A DNA stretch of 64,000 nt, taken from the NCBI RefSeq assembly GCF_020171745.1, contig NZ_JAIVAH010000005.1:124001-188000 (forward strand), read 5' to 3'. Below are positions 35,329 to 44,295 of this stretch, one piece after another; position 1 is the stretch's first letter, and every line of letters begins with the position of its first letter. Origin of the DNA: Prescottella equi. GTDB taxonomy: Bacteria; Actinomycetota; Actinomycetes; Mycobacteriales; Mycobacteriaceae. The position numbers were made by a program, and so were the translations under genes. The notes below the pieces were generated by a model. That model did not search any database, was not told where the DNA came from, and saw only the letters and a program-made list of their open reading frames with translations.

Positions 35329-37398
35329 TCACCGTTCCGCGGTGAGGTCGTAGACGGTGACCCCGTCGACGGTGGTCGACGTGAAGTTGGCCTGGACCCA
35401 TTCGGAGATCTGCGACGCGGTGCCCTCGCCGCCGCGGCCGCCGCCCATCCCACCGGCGACGAAATAGTGGACCTTCCCGTCCGCGACGTACTGCTGGAAC
35501 TGTTCGAGCGTCGGCGACGGGTCGCTGCCGTTGAATCCGCCGATCGGCATCACCGGGCGTTCGGTCGCCAGCTGGTAGCCCGACGCACTGTTGGATCCGA
35601 TCGCCGCGGCCACCCAGGTGTAGTCGTCCGCGCGCTCGCGCAGCAGGGCGGTGAGTTCGTCGCCAGGTTTGCTGGCGTCCAGCAGGCCGCCGCCCGCGCC
35701 GCCACCGAAGCCGCCGGGCATGCCACCGAGAGTGCCTGGCGCCTCGAACGCGCCGGCTCCGGTTCCGCGGCCACCCGGCATCGGCATCCCATCGGCCATG
35801 GGCATGCCGCCAGGACGTTCCCCAGCGCCGCGCATGCCGCCCGGCCCGCCGCGACCCATCTCGCCCTCGACGCGCGGGCCGGCCGACGGGATCGACCCGG
35901 AATGGCCGGTGCCGATCGTGTTCACCGCGTAGGCAACCGGGCCGGCGAGTCCGGTGAAGAGAGCCGCCACGATCACGACGACGGCGGCACGCGCCCGCAG
36001 GACCGCGGGCACCAGCATCGCGACAGCCGCGAGAGCCCCCACGACGACCACCACCCAACGCAGCCACGGCACGAAATCCGGGCTGCGCCCCAACAGGATC
36101 CACGCGGTCGCAGCGGTCGCCACGATCGTGACGGCGGCGACGATCCGGACCCACAACAGGTCACGACGCCGCCACAGCGTCACCGCGCCCGCGCCGACGA
36201 GAGCCGCGACCGCGGGCGCCAGCGCGACCGTGTAGTACGCGTGGAAGATGCCCGCCATGAAACTGAACACCAGGCCGGTGACGAGCAGCCACGAACCGAA
36301 CGCGATGAGCGAGGCACGCCGCACGTCGGTGCGGGCGGCGCGACCGCACAGCACGATTCCCGCGACCAGCAGGATCAACGCGGCCGGCAGCAGCCATGCG
36401 ATCTGGCCGCCCTGCGCGGGCTCGAACAGTCGGGTGATGCCGGTACTCCCCCACATGCCGCCACCGGGCATTCCGTCGCCGCCGGGGAAGCCGCCCGGCG
36501 CACCCGCGGGCATCGCGTCCGCAGCAGACCCGCCCCGCATGCCGCCACCGCCGACACTGCCCCGCTCGTTGCCGTTCAACCGGCCGAACCCGTTGTAGCC
36601 CAGCGTCAGTTCCAGGATGGAGTTGTCCTGCGAGCCGCCGATCCACGGCCGCGAGCCGGCCGGCCACAGTTCGACCGTCAGCAACCACCAGCCGGCGGAG
36701 ACGATCAGCCCGCCGAGGGCCGCGAACAACTGGAGGATCCGCTTGCCGAGCTTCGGCGGCCCGGCGATCAGGTACGTCAGCGCCAGCGGCGGCACCACGA
36801 GCATCACCTGCAGCTGCTTGGTGAGGAAGCCGAACCCGACGAACACCCCGGTCAGCACCAACCACCGGGTGCGGCCGTCCTCGACACCACGCAGCGTCGC
36901 CCACACGGCCGCGATCATCAGCAGCACCAGCAGCGCATCGGGGTTGTTGAACCGGAACATCAACACGGCCACCGGCGTCAGCGCCAGCACCAGTCCTGCC
37001 AACAGCCCGGCCGCGGCGCCGAAGTACCGGCGCACGGTCGCCCACAACAGCGCCACCGACGCCACGCCGATCAGCAGCTGCGGGACCAGGATGCTCCACG
37101 AGTTCAGCCCGAACGCCCGGACCGACAGCTCCATCACCCACAGCGACGCCGGCGGCTTGTCGACGGTGATCGAGTTCGCCGCATCCGACGAGCCGAAGAA
37201 GAACGCCTTCCACGACACCGATCCCGCCTGCACCGCCGCCGAGTAGAACGAGTTGGCCCAGCCGGAGGCACTCAGGTTCCACAGGTAGGCGAGGGCCGTG
37301 CCGACGAGCAACGCCGCCAGCGCCCAGTACTCGCGGGTGCGCTTCGGTGCGGCGGCCGGTTGCGGTGCCGCCACCGGTCGATCGATCGTGACGCTCAT
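35329..37398 (-). CDS. GT-C glycosyltransferase, PMT/ArnT-like, with Gly/Met-rich loops
   Basis: 689-residue membrane glycosyltransferase with about twelve hydrophobic segments. It has the family motif DKPPASLW after the first extracytoplasmic segment and an aspartate-containing first loop. These enzymes use polyprenyl-phosphate sugars to glycosylate envelope polymers or proteins outside the membrane. Two glycine- and methionine-rich low-complexity stretches are inserted in extracytoplasmic parts (about 36480-36580 and 35690-35880). The soluble C-terminal part (DELTALLRERADDYTWVAA...YELT-like end VTVYDLTAER) follows. It overlaps the upstream GT2 gene by 4 bp (ATGA), implying that GT2 makes the lipid-linked donor this enzyme uses. 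Confidence 0.87.
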   Translation of the reverse strand: MSVTIDRPVAAPQPAAAPKRTREYWALAALLVGTALAYLWNLSASGWANSFYSAAVQAGSVSWKAFFFGSSDAANSITVDKPPASLWVMELSVRAFGLNSWSILVPQLLIGVASVALLWATVRRYFGAAAGLLAGLVLALTPVAVLMFRFNNPDALLVLLMIAAVWATLRGVEDGRTRWLVLTGVFVGFGFLTKQLQVMLVVPPLALTYLIAGPPKLGKRILQLFAALGGLIVSAGWWLLTVELWPAGSRPWIGGSQDNSILELTLGYNGFGRLNGNERGSVGGGGMRGGSAADAMPAGAPGGFPGGDGMPGGGMWGSTGITRLFEPAQGGQIAWLLPAALILLVAGIVLCGRAARTDVRRASLIAFGSWLLVTGLVFSFMAGIFHAYYTVALAPAVAALVGAGAVTLWRRRDLLWVRIVAAVTIVATAATAWILLGRSPDFVPWLRWVVVVVGALAAVAMLVPAVLRARAAVVVIVAALFTGLAGPVAYAVNTIGTGHSGSIPSAGPRVEGEMGRGGPGGMRGAGERPGGMPMADGMPMPGGRGTGAGAFEAPGTLGGMPGGFGGGAGGGLLDASKPGDELTALLRERADDYTWVAAAIGSNSASGYQLATERPVMPIGGFNGSDPSPTLEQFQQYVADGKVHYFVAGGMGGGRGGEGTASQISEWVQANFTSTTVDGVTVYDLTAER

Positions 37399-38633
37399 CG
37401 GGTGACTCCTTCCGCGGCACCGTGCCGGAACACCCAGCGCAGGCCGATGAAACGGGTAAGCGTGGCAACGAGATTCGCGGCCACAAGGACCGCGAGTTCG
37501 AGATGCGGCGAGGCACCCGGCGCGAACCGGTGCAGGACGGCCAGCGAACCGCTGGTGATGGCGAGGCCGAATCCGAACACGACCAGACCCTGCATCTGGT
37601 GCCGCGCGGCACCGCGGCGCCCGCGGACCCCGAATGTGAAGACCCGATTGGCCGCGGTGTTCGCCACCGCCGTGATCAGCAGCGCGAGGGCGTTGGCCCA
37701 CTGTGCCCCGACGGCCCCCTGGAACGCGAGATACAGCAGGGCGTAGGCCGCGGTGCTGGCGACCCCGACGATCGCGAAGCGCACCAGTTGACCCAGCATC
37801 GCCGGCGACGACCCCCGCGTGAGCTCGCCCCGGCCGAGGCTGTCCCGCAGCGCCGCGAGCGGCAGCGCGCCGGTCACCAGCGCGCGCCCCACCCGCACGA
37901 CACCACGCAGGTCCGCGAGCGCGGTCGCGACGATGTCGACGCGGCTGTCGGGGTCGTCGACCCAGTCGACGGGCACCTCGTGGATGCGCAGGCCGGCTCG
38001 CTCGGCCAGCACCAGCAGTTCGGTGTCGAAGAACCAATCGCCGTCCTCGACGAGCGGCAGCAGAGCGTGGGCCACGTCGGCGCGCACCGCCTTGAACCCG
38101 CACTGCGCGTCCGAGAACCGGGCATGCAGCGCGCTCTTCAAGATCAGGTTGTAGCTGCGGGAGATGAATTCGCGCTTCGGTCCGCGCACCACCCGCGACG
38201 ACCGGGCCAGCCGGGAGCCGATCGCGACGTCCGAGTGCCCCGACAGCAGCGGGGCGACGAGCGGCATCAGCGCGTCCAGTCCGGTGGATAGGTCCACGTC
38301 CATGTAGACCAGGACCCGAGCGTCGGATCGACCCCACGCCGCGCGCAGCGCACGCCCGCGCCCCTTCTCGTCGAGATGGAGCACCCGGACGTCGGGGAAC
38401 TCGTCGGCCAGTGCCCGCGCGATCTCGAGCGTGCGATCGCTACTGGCGTTGTCCGCGATGGTGATTCGGGCGGTATACGGCACTTCGGCAACGAGATAGC
38501 CGCGCAGTCGCCGCACGCACCCGTCGAGCGCCGCCTGCTCGTTGTACACGGGCACGACGATGTCGAGTGCGGGCGCCGCGGTGATCACCTCGGACCGCTG
38601 CGCACCCACCGAGAGCCGGGATTCGGTCGTCAT
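37395..38633 (-). CDS. Polyprenyl-phosphate glycosyltransferase (GT2) fused to GtrA-like membrane domain
   Basis: 412-residue bifunctional protein. Residues 30-260 form a GT2 domain with VVPVYNEQ, the DVDLSTG metal site and the DAQCGFKAV motif of dolichyl/polyprenyl-phosphate sugar transferases. Residues about 280-405 form a four-helix GtrA domain (LVRFAIVGVASTAAYALLY ... RFIGLRWVFR). It would charge decaprenyl phosphate with a sugar and help move it across the membrane for the GT-C partner. In Mycobacteriales, similar pairs decorate arabinogalactan or lipoglycans. The ATG at 38633 has GAGGGAC upstream. Confidence 0.88.
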   Translation of the reverse strand: MTTESRLSVGAQRSEVITAAPALDIVVPVYNEQAALDGCVRRLRGYLVAEVPYTARITIADNASSDRTLEIARALADEFPDVRVLHLDEKGRGRALRAAWGRSDARVLVYMDVDLSTGLDALMPLVAPLLSGHSDVAIGSRLARSSRVVRGPKREFISRSYNLILKSALHARFSDAQCGFKAVRADVAHALLPLVEDGDWFFDTELLVLAERAGLRIHEVPVDWVDDPDSRVDIVATALADLRGVVRVGRALVTGALPLAALRDSLGRGELTRGSSPAMLGQLVRFAIVGVASTAAYALLYLAFQGAVGAQWANALALLITAVANTAANRVFTFGVRGRRGAARHQMQGLVVFGFGLAITSGSLAVLHRFAPGASPHLELAVLVAANLVATLTRFIGLRWVFRHGAAEGVTR

Positions 38634-38764
38634 GTCCCTCAGCGTGGGGAGCGCGCCTGCGGCCGGGCTGCAACGGAGCTGTGAGCTTCCTGGCAACTCG
38701 CCGCCCGAACACCTCAGATGTCCGCAAGATTACGAATAACAGTACATACGAACTCTTTCGGACA

Positions 38765-39427
38765 TCAGAACGGTGCGACCACGCCCGCGATCGGGATGCG
38801 TCCCGCCACCGCGACGCGGAAATCGACCATCGCCCGCTGCAGGTGATCGGGACTGGTCACGACCACGGCACCACTCGCACCACGGTCCGCGAGGATCCGA
38901 CTCGTGTTCGCGGCGTTCTCGACGGTCGACCGTGACGCGCCCTCCTCGGTGATCCGGAACGCCGGGATTCCGTTCGCGACGAGCCACTGCCGCATCGCCT
39001 GCGCCTCGGTGACACCGGACTGCGGGACACCACCCGTCACGATGATCGGGGACAGCGGAAACCGTTGCGCCAGTGCGAGTGCAGCCTGCAATCGGGACAC
39101 CAGCAGCGGGCGCATCGTCCCGTCGGCGTACAGGCCGGCGCCGAGCACCACGATGTTGGTGGTGAGCGGACTGAACGCCAACATCACGGGAACCTGGGTC
39201 GTGAGGGTCTCCATTCGGGTGCACGCGACGATGCGGTCCCGATCGGGACTCTGGCATCCGCCCGCGACGGACAGCGCCCCGTTGACCAGCGTTGTCACCG
39301 ACAGGGCGTCGACGACGTCGAGCGACGACTCGGCGGCGGCCTGGCCGGGTAGTGCGATCGCGGCGGCCGCCGCGGCGATCACGGCGGGAACGATGAGGCG
39401 ACGGGGACGTAACGAACGTGGCGACAT
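38765..39427 (-). CDS. Secreted DUF218 (YdcF/SanA-like) protein
   Basis: 220-residue protein with an N-terminal signal peptide (RRLIVPAVIAAAAAAIALPGQAAA, cut after AAA) and a DUF218 domain: NIVVLGAGLYADG, the ITGG-type segment PIIVTGGVPQSGVTEAQAM and SRSTVENAANTSRIL. The family includes E. coli SanA, ElyC and YdcF, linked to envelope integrity and lipid-carrier metabolism. GAGGAG precedes the ATG. It stands 131 bp upstream of the GT2/GT-C pair on the same strand, so a joint envelope function is plausible. Confidence 0.85.
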   Translation of the reverse strand: MSPRSLRPRRLIVPAVIAAAAAAIALPGQAAAESSLDVVDALSVTTLVNGALSVAGGCQSPDRDRIVACTRMETLTTQVPVMLAFSPLTTNIVVLGAGLYADGTMRPLLVSRLQAALALAQRFPLSPIIVTGGVPQSGVTEAQAMRQWLVANGIPAFRITEEGASRSTVENAANTSRILADRGASGAVVVTSPDHLQRAMVDFRVAVAGRIPIAGVVAPF

Positions 39428-39607
39428 AGCACTCCTCGGTATCGGATCCCCCGACCGAACGTGGAAGTCGCGTATCAGTGTGACCCGCATCACGAGATCG
39501 CATGAGCCGTTCCGTGATAGTTCGCGGTCACGACGCGTGTCGCGCGATCACCCACGTGCACCGCGGCCGGAGTACCGACGACCGCCGCCGCCACCTATCC
39601 TCGCGGT

Positions 39608-40033
39608 ATGCCTTCTGTGTTCAGCGCCATCATCGCCGGAGACCTGCCGGGCCGTTTCGTGTGGGAAGACGAGGACGTCGTCGCGTTCCTCACGATTGCC
39701 CCAGTTACCCAGGGCCACACCCTGATCGTGCCTCGCAAGGAGGTGGATCAGTGGCAGGACGTCGACGACGAACTGTTCGCCAAGTGCACCGCGGTCTCTC
39801 GCACGATCGCCCGTGCCGTCCGTCAGGCATTCGACGCGCCCCGCGCCGGCTTCCTGATCGCGGGGCTCGAGGTGCCGCACCTGCACATGCACGTCTTCCC
39901 GGCCTACAGCATGGGCAACTTCGACATCAGCGGCGCCGACCCCAACCCGTCGCCCGAATCGATGGACGAGGCCGCCACCAAGATCAAGACGGCGCTGCGC
40001 GAACTGGGCCACGGCGAGAACGTTCCCGCCTGA
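39608..40033 (+). CDS. HIT-family protein
   Basis: 141-residue histidine-triad hydrolase with HLHMHVFP as catalytic triad and the typical GHTLIVPRKEVDQW segment. It differs from the HIT protein at 19805 by lacking the N-terminal zinc cysteines, so it belongs to the other common actinobacterial branch. It is convergent with the histidine kinase gene, with only 4 bp between stops. Confidence 0.9.
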   Translation: MPSVFSAIIAGDLPGRFVWEDEDVVAFLTIAPVTQGHTLIVPRKEVDQWQDVDDELFAKCTAVSRTIARAVRQAFDAPRAGFLIAGLEVPHLHMHVFPAYSMGNFDISGADPNPSPESMDEAATKIKTALRELGHGENVPA

Positions 40034-40037
40034 CCCG

Positions 40038-41432
40038 TCACTCCCTCGGCAGGCGCACCCGGAAGGTCGCCCCCTTCCCGGGTGCGCTGTCGACGCCGAC
40101 GGTCCCGCCGTGTGCGGCGACGATCGCCGCGACGATCGACAGTCCGAGACCGCTGCCGCCGCTCGTCCGCGTGCGCGACGCGTCGGCGCGGTAGAACCGT
40201 TCGAACACCCGCGCCGCGTCGTCGTCCGCGAGGCCCGGACCGGTGTCGGCCACCTCGACGACGGCGTCCGCGCCGTCGGTACCGACGCGCACCGTGACGT
40301 CGGCCGTCGCCGGCGTGTGATCGAGTGCATTCCCGATCAGGTTGCCGACCACCTGCCGCAGCCGGGCGTCGTCGCCCAACACCTCGGCGGGCGCGGAATC
40401 CGGCAAGACCTCCAATGTGATTCGTCGCTGCGAGGCGCGTGCCCGCGCGTCGTGCACGGCGTCCGCCGCGACCGCCAGCAGGTCCACGGGGGTTCGCTCG
40501 AACGGCCGCTGCGCGTCCATCCGCGCCAGCAGCAGCAGGTCCTCGACGAGCAGTCCCATCCGCTGCGCCTGGCCCTCGATCCTGCTCAGCACCATATCGG
40601 GGTCCGGCGCCGCGCCCTGCCGATACAGTTCCGCGAATCCGCGGATGGTCGCGAGCGGGGTCCGCAGTTCATGACTGGCGTCGGCCACGAAGCGGCGCAT
40701 GCGTTCCTCCGATCGGCGGGCCGACTCCTCCGACGCCGCGGTCGCGGCGAACGCGGTCTGGATCTGCGCGAGCATCCCGTTGAGCGCCGTGGACAGGCGT
40801 CCCACCTCGGTGCGCTGGTCCCACTCCGGCACCCGGCGATGCAGATCCCCGGCGGCGATGGCGGCGGCGATCTCCTCCACCTCCCGCAGCGGACGCAGGC
40901 TGCGCCGCACCACGAGGTAGGTGGCGAAGCCGAGCGCGACGAGCACCACGGCACCGATGGCGATCTGCAGCACCACCAACCGCTCGACGGTCGCATCGAT
41001 GTCGGCGAGCTTCACGGCGACGGTCGTCGTCCCGGCCGGGGTCGCCACCGTCAGCTCACGCCACCGGATGTCCTCGCCGCCCACCGAGCCCACCGTGACG
41101 GGACCCGGATCGTCGCTGATTTCCGGTGTGGCGTTGGTGCTCTCGTCGCGGACCTCCAGACGGACGGTGCCGTCGGGTTCCGTCGACCGCACATAGAACG
41201 CACTCGGCGGCCGGCCCGGCCCGGGCGCGGACACCGGCGGCGACAGCCACGGATCACGGGGCTTCGCCCAGCCGTGCGCGGCGTCGCGCAGTTGACGATC
41301 GGTGCGGTCGATCAGCGAGGACTCCATCGCGGACGTCACCGCGACGCCCGACGCCAGCAGTCCGGCCGCCGCCAACAGCAGCAGCGCCACGACCAGGGTG
41401 ACCCGCAGCGGCAGTGCGCGCAGACGCCTCAT
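40038..41432 (-). CDS. Sensor histidine kinase of an OmpR-type two-component system
   Basis: 464-residue membrane kinase. It has an N-terminal transmembrane helix, a periplasmic sensor of about 130 residues, a second helix, a HAMP segment (RRSLRPLREVEEIAAAIAAGDL), the HisKA box SHELRTPLATIRGF with the phosphorylated His, and HATPase motifs (N box GNLIGNALDHT, DTGPGL, GSGLGLSIV). It starts 8 bp after the response regulator gene, which is cotranscribed and its cognate partner. The signal is unknown. Confidence 0.92.
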   Translation of the reverse strand: MRRLRALPLRVTLVVALLLLAAAGLLASGVAVTSAMESSLIDRTDRQLRDAAHGWAKPRDPWLSPPVSAPGPGRPPSAFYVRSTEPDGTVRLEVRDESTNATPEISDDPGPVTVGSVGGEDIRWRELTVATPAGTTTVAVKLADIDATVERLVVLQIAIGAVVLVALGFATYLVVRRSLRPLREVEEIAAAIAAGDLHRRVPEWDQRTEVGRLSTALNGMLAQIQTAFAATAASEESARRSEERMRRFVADASHELRTPLATIRGFAELYRQGAAPDPDMVLSRIEGQAQRMGLLVEDLLLLARMDAQRPFERTPVDLLAVAADAVHDARARASQRRITLEVLPDSAPAEVLGDDARLRQVVGNLIGNALDHTPATADVTVRVGTDGADAVVEVADTGPGLADDDAARVFERFYRADASRTRTSGGSGLGLSIVAAIVAAHGGTVGVDSAPGKGATFRVRLPRE

Positions 41433-41440
41433 CGGTCCGC

Positions 41441-42139
41441 CTACCGCGGTTCGCGCATCACGTAGCCGACACCGCGCAGCGTGTGGATCAGCCGCGGTTC
41501 GGTGGTGTCGATCTTGCGGCGCAGGTAGGAGACGTACGACTCGACGACACCGACCTCGCCGCCGAAGTCGTAGTTCCAGACGTGGTCGAGAATCCGCGGC
41601 TTGCTCAGCACGGTGCCGGCATTGACCATGAAGTACCGGAGCAGCGTGAACTCGGTGGGCGACAACGAGACCTGCTCGCCGGCCTTCCACACCTCACGGG
41701 TGTCGTCGTCGAGTTCCAGATCCGCGAACGTGACACGGGAGGACTGCTTGTCGTCGGAGTGACCGGCACGGCGCAGGATCACGCGCAGTCGGGCCACCAC
41801 TTCCTCGAGACTGAACGGCTTGGTGACGTAGTCGTCGGCGCCGATGGTCAGCCCGGTCACCTTGTCCTCCAGCGCATCCCGGGCGGTGAGGAAGAGCACC
41901 GGCGCATCGACGCCGTCGGCGCGCAGCCGGCGCAGCATCCCGAAACCGTCCATGCCCGGCATCATCACGTCGAGGATCAGTGCGTCGGGCCGGAAGGCAC
42001 GCGCCCGGTCGAGGCCCTCCGCGCCGTTCGTCGCGGTCTCCACCTCGAACCCCTGGAAGCGGAGACTCACGGACAGCAACTCGACGAGCGACGGCTCGTC
42101 GTCGACGATCAGCACCCGGACCTGCGGCAATTCACTCAC
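41441..42139 (-). CDS. OmpR/PhoP-family response regulator
   Basis: 232-residue regulator with a receiver domain (acid pocket VDDEPS, phospho-acceptor Asp in LILDVMMPGMDG, switch Thr in FLTARD, Lys in TKPF) and a C-terminal winged helix (LSPTEFTLLRYFMVNAGTVLSKPRILDHVW). GTG 42139 follows a GGGGGA stretch directly; further upstream the frame is open but runs into the divergent riboswitch region. It pairs with the downstream kinase. TrcR- and PrrA-like regulators are relatives; I do not name the exact system. Confidence 0.92.
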   Translation of the reverse strand: MSELPQVRVLIVDDEPSLVELLSVSLRFQGFEVETATNGAEGLDRARAFRPDALILDVMMPGMDGFGMLRRLRADGVDAPVLFLTARDALEDKVTGLTIGADDYVTKPFSLEEVVARLRVILRRAGHSDDKQSSRVTFADLELDDDTREVWKAGEQVSLSPTEFTLLRYFMVNAGTVLSKPRILDHVWNYDFGGEVGVVESYVSYLRRKIDTTEPRLIHTLRGVGYVMREPR

Positions 42140-42282
42140 TCCCCCAGAATCCCCGATCCACCTGGTCCTTGGCTGGACGTTCCCTGGGAGATTCCTGTGA
42201 ATGCCACTCGGGATGGTGAGACCGGCCACCACGGGCGGAAACGGTGCACCAATTCGGTACCCTGGTACCAGTCACACGACAT

Positions 42283-42323
42283 CCGGACGAGCACACCGTA
42301 CCCGGCCAGCGACAAGACGGTGT
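42283..42323 (+). ncRNA. Guanidine-III riboswitch (ykkC-III)
   Basis: The 41-nt core contains the conserved blocks CCGGACGAG, CCGTACCCGG and ACAAGACGG in the right order and spacing. P1 forms between CCGG at 42283-42286 and CCGG at 42302-42305. The pseudoknot helix pairs ACACCGT (42293-42299) with ACGGTGT (42317-42323), seven perfect pairs. From memory it matches the crystallised Thermobifida/Thermomonospora-type guanidine-III aptamer almost base for base. The ribosome site GGAGAG (42326-42331) of the SMR gene follows immediately, so guanidine binding probably changes access to it. Confidence 0.92.
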
Positions 42324-42342
42324 TTGGAGAGTTGGAACCGTC

Positions 42343-42657
42343 ATGGCCTGGATCGTGCTCGTAATCTCCGGTGTTCTCGAAGCCGTGTGGGCGACCGCCC
42401 TCGGCAAGTCCGAAGGCTTCACCCGCCTCACCCCGACGCTCGTCTTCGCCGGCGGTCTGGTGCTCAGCATGGCCGGACTGGCGTACGCGATGCGCACCCT
42501 GCCCATCGGTACCTCCTACGCGATCTGGGTGGGCATCGGCGCCGCGCTCACCGTCGGGTACGCGATGGCCACGGGGTCCGAGAGCGCCTCGCTCGTGAAG
42601 ATCCTGCTCATCCTCGGGATCGTCGGCTGCGTGGTCGGGCTGAAGGTTCTGCACTGA
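42343..42657 (+). CDS. gdx: Guanidinium exporter of the SMR family (Gdx/SugE type)
   Basis: 104-residue four-helix SMR protein with the membrane glutamate in SGVLEAVWATALGKSEGF and the Gdx-type helix-3 segment LPIGTSYAIWVGIGAALT. The W-A-T-A-L-G-K-S-x-G-F pattern marks the SugE/Gdx branch, whose members export guanidinium against protons. The guanidine-III riboswitch directly upstream makes the substrate assignment firm. It works as a single-gene homodimer, unlike the SMR pair at 18088-18779. Confidence 0.93.
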   Translation: MAWIVLVISGVLEAVWATALGKSEGFTRLTPTLVFAGGLVLSMAGLAYAMRTLPIGTSYAIWVGIGAALTVGYAMATGSESASLVKILLILGIVGCVVGLKVLH

Positions 42658-42681
42658 CGCCCGCCGTGTGATGCTGTGCCG

Positions 42682-43398
42682 ATGGGGCGGCGGAATCTGG
42701 CAGTGACGGTGTCGACGATCATCGCGGCGACGGCTCTGGCTGCGTGCGCCACGACGACCGACCGCTATCCCGACGCCGATACCGCCGGCACCCGGACGAC
42801 TCCGCCGCCGACCGACGTCGCCTACTTCGCCGGGTATCCGTCCGATGTCGACCTCGACCCGGACGCCACCTGCATCGACGCCGGGCTCCCGAACATCACG
42901 GTGGACGACGCCGTTGCCGCGACCGCGATCCTGTTCGGCGACCGACGCCGGCAGTACCCCGAGCAGTCGTCGCCGACGCCCGAGCAGCTCGAGCAGCAGA
43001 AGCGGGAGAGTTGGAACAGCCAACTCGCAGAGGCGGTTCCACCCGGCGGCGACGGCGCCTACGCACGCCAGGTGTGCGGACTCGCGAACCTGAACGGCTC
43101 GCTGTACTCGGGTACGCCCCTGCGCCGGATTCGCGGATACGTCGCCGAACAGGGTCGGCAGACGTGTTCGCAGATCGCCTCGATGGGGACCGCCGAGGTG
43201 TGGCAGGAGGTGCGCACCCTGGCAGGGAATGCGGCGGATGCCGCGGCGGGCGAGTACCGGGTCCGCGCCGCGATCGAACACGTCTGCCCGCAACTGGCCG
43301 ACCTGACGGTGCCGGCGGACTCCCTGAGGCCGTGCGCGGACGTCACGCCGGATCCGTCCGCCCGCCCCGGCGAGGGCATCTTCTGCCGCGTCAACTGA
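42682..43398 (+). CDS. Putative lipoprotein of unknown function
   Basis: 238 residues starting with a signal peptide ending in a lipobox (TALAACA, Cys about residue 23), then a proline/threonine-rich linker and a folded domain containing several cysteines (ATCIDAG, RQVCGLAN, RQTCSQIA, EHVCPQLA, RPCADVT, IFCRVN) that could form disulfides outside the cell. No known domain is recognised. A GTG two codons upstream is an alternative start. It follows the guanidinium exporter by 24 bp and might be cotranscribed. Confidence 0.7.
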   Translation: MGRRNLAVTVSTIIAATALAACATTTDRYPDADTAGTRTTPPPTDVAYFAGYPSDVDLDPDATCIDAGLPNITVDDAVAATAILFGDRRRQYPEQSSPTPEQLEQQKRESWNSQLAEAVPPGGDGAYARQVCGLANLNGSLYSGTPLRRIRGYVAEQGRQTCSQIASMGTAEVWQEVRTLAGNAADAAAGEYRVRAAIEHVCPQLADLTVPADSLRPCADVTPDPSARPGEGIFCRVN

Positions 43399-43458
43399 CC
43401 CGCGCGTCGACGAACCGAACGCCCCGATTGACTGTGTGGCGCAGGTTACAGTTATCGG

Positions 43459-44295
43459 ATGAACCTGGTGTCAGCGATCATGTTCCCGGTCCGGGCGGGC
43501 CTCGCCGTCACGGACGCGGCGCTCGAGGTGGCCGAGACGGCACTGGCCACCACGCGGCTGGCACTGTCGAGCACCACGGTCACCAGTGTCAGCGCCGCCA
43601 CCCTCGCCAATCCGCGCGGGCCGCTGCAACTGGTTCAGCAACTGGCCGCCCTCGCGTCCGACGACCGGCCGCTGGGTCAGGCGCTGCGCCCCGGCGGACC
43701 TCTCGATCGGCTGCTCGCACCCGGTGGCGTCGTCGACCGTCTCACCTCCGACGGCGGCACGCTCGAGCGTCTGTTCGAACCCGGCGGCGCGATCGAACGA
43801 GTCCTCGCCCCCGGCGGCCCACTCGAGCGGGTACTGGCCGAGGACGGGCCGGTGGATCGGATCCTGTCGCAGGACGGCCCCCTCGAACGCCTGCTCGCGC
43901 CGGGTGGCCTGCTCGATCGCCTCACCGCCGAGGACGGGCCGCTCGAGCGGCTCACCGCCGAGGACGGAGCCGTCGAACGTTTGACGAAGAAGGACGGCAT
44001 CGTCGACAAGGCCCTGGCCGAGAACGGCATCCTCGACACGCTGCTCGCCGAGGACGGCGCGTTCGAACGACTGATCGCGGAGGGCGGTCCGCTCGACCAG
44101 ATCGTCGCGCTGTCGGAGACGCTCACCGCGCTGGCCCCGAACCTGCAGCGGATGAGCGCGAGCATCGACCTGCTGCAGGAGACCGTCGGCGTGCTCAGTG
44201 CGGCCGTCGGCCCGCTCGGCGATCTCGCCGGACGCCTGCCCGGCCGCTGGCTCAAGGGCGGGCGCGGGCCCGATCTATCCCTCGGTCCCGCCTGA
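43459..44295 (+). CDS. Decapeptide-repeat protein of unknown function
   Basis: 278 residues. An N-terminal helical segment of about 65 residues is followed by about 14 tandem ten-residue repeats of the form L-A-P/E-G/D-G-P-L-E/D-R-L (examples LAPGGPLERV, LAEDGPVDRI, TAEDGPLERL) between residues 71 and 214. A helical C-terminal part with a basic tail follows. The regular G-G/D-G turn and paired hydrophobics suggest a short-turn helical solenoid. I know no domain name for it. It has no signal peptide but the N-terminus is amphipathic, so membrane association is possible. The last 21 bp overlap the convergent dienelactone hydrolase gene. Confidence 0.7.
   Translation: MNLVSAIMFPVRAGLAVTDAALEVAETALATTRLALSSTTVTSVSAATLANPRGPLQLVQQLAALASDDRPLGQALRPGGPLDRLLAPGGVVDRLTSDGGTLERLFEPGGAIERVLAPGGPLERVLAEDGPVDRILSQDGPLERLLAPGGLLDRLTAEDGPLERLTAEDGAVERLTKKDGIVDKALAENGILDTLLAEDGAFERLIAEGGPLDQIVALSETLTALAPNLQRMSASIDLLQETVGVLSAAVGPLGDLAGRLPGRWLKGGRGPDLSLGPA
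43670..44105 (+). repeat. 30-bp tandem repeats encoding decapeptides
   Basis: About 14 units of 30 bp inside the gene at 43459. The protein pattern is conserved better than the DNA, indicating old repeats under selection for structure, unlike the nearly identical TPR repeats at 26330-26960. Confidence 0.75.
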
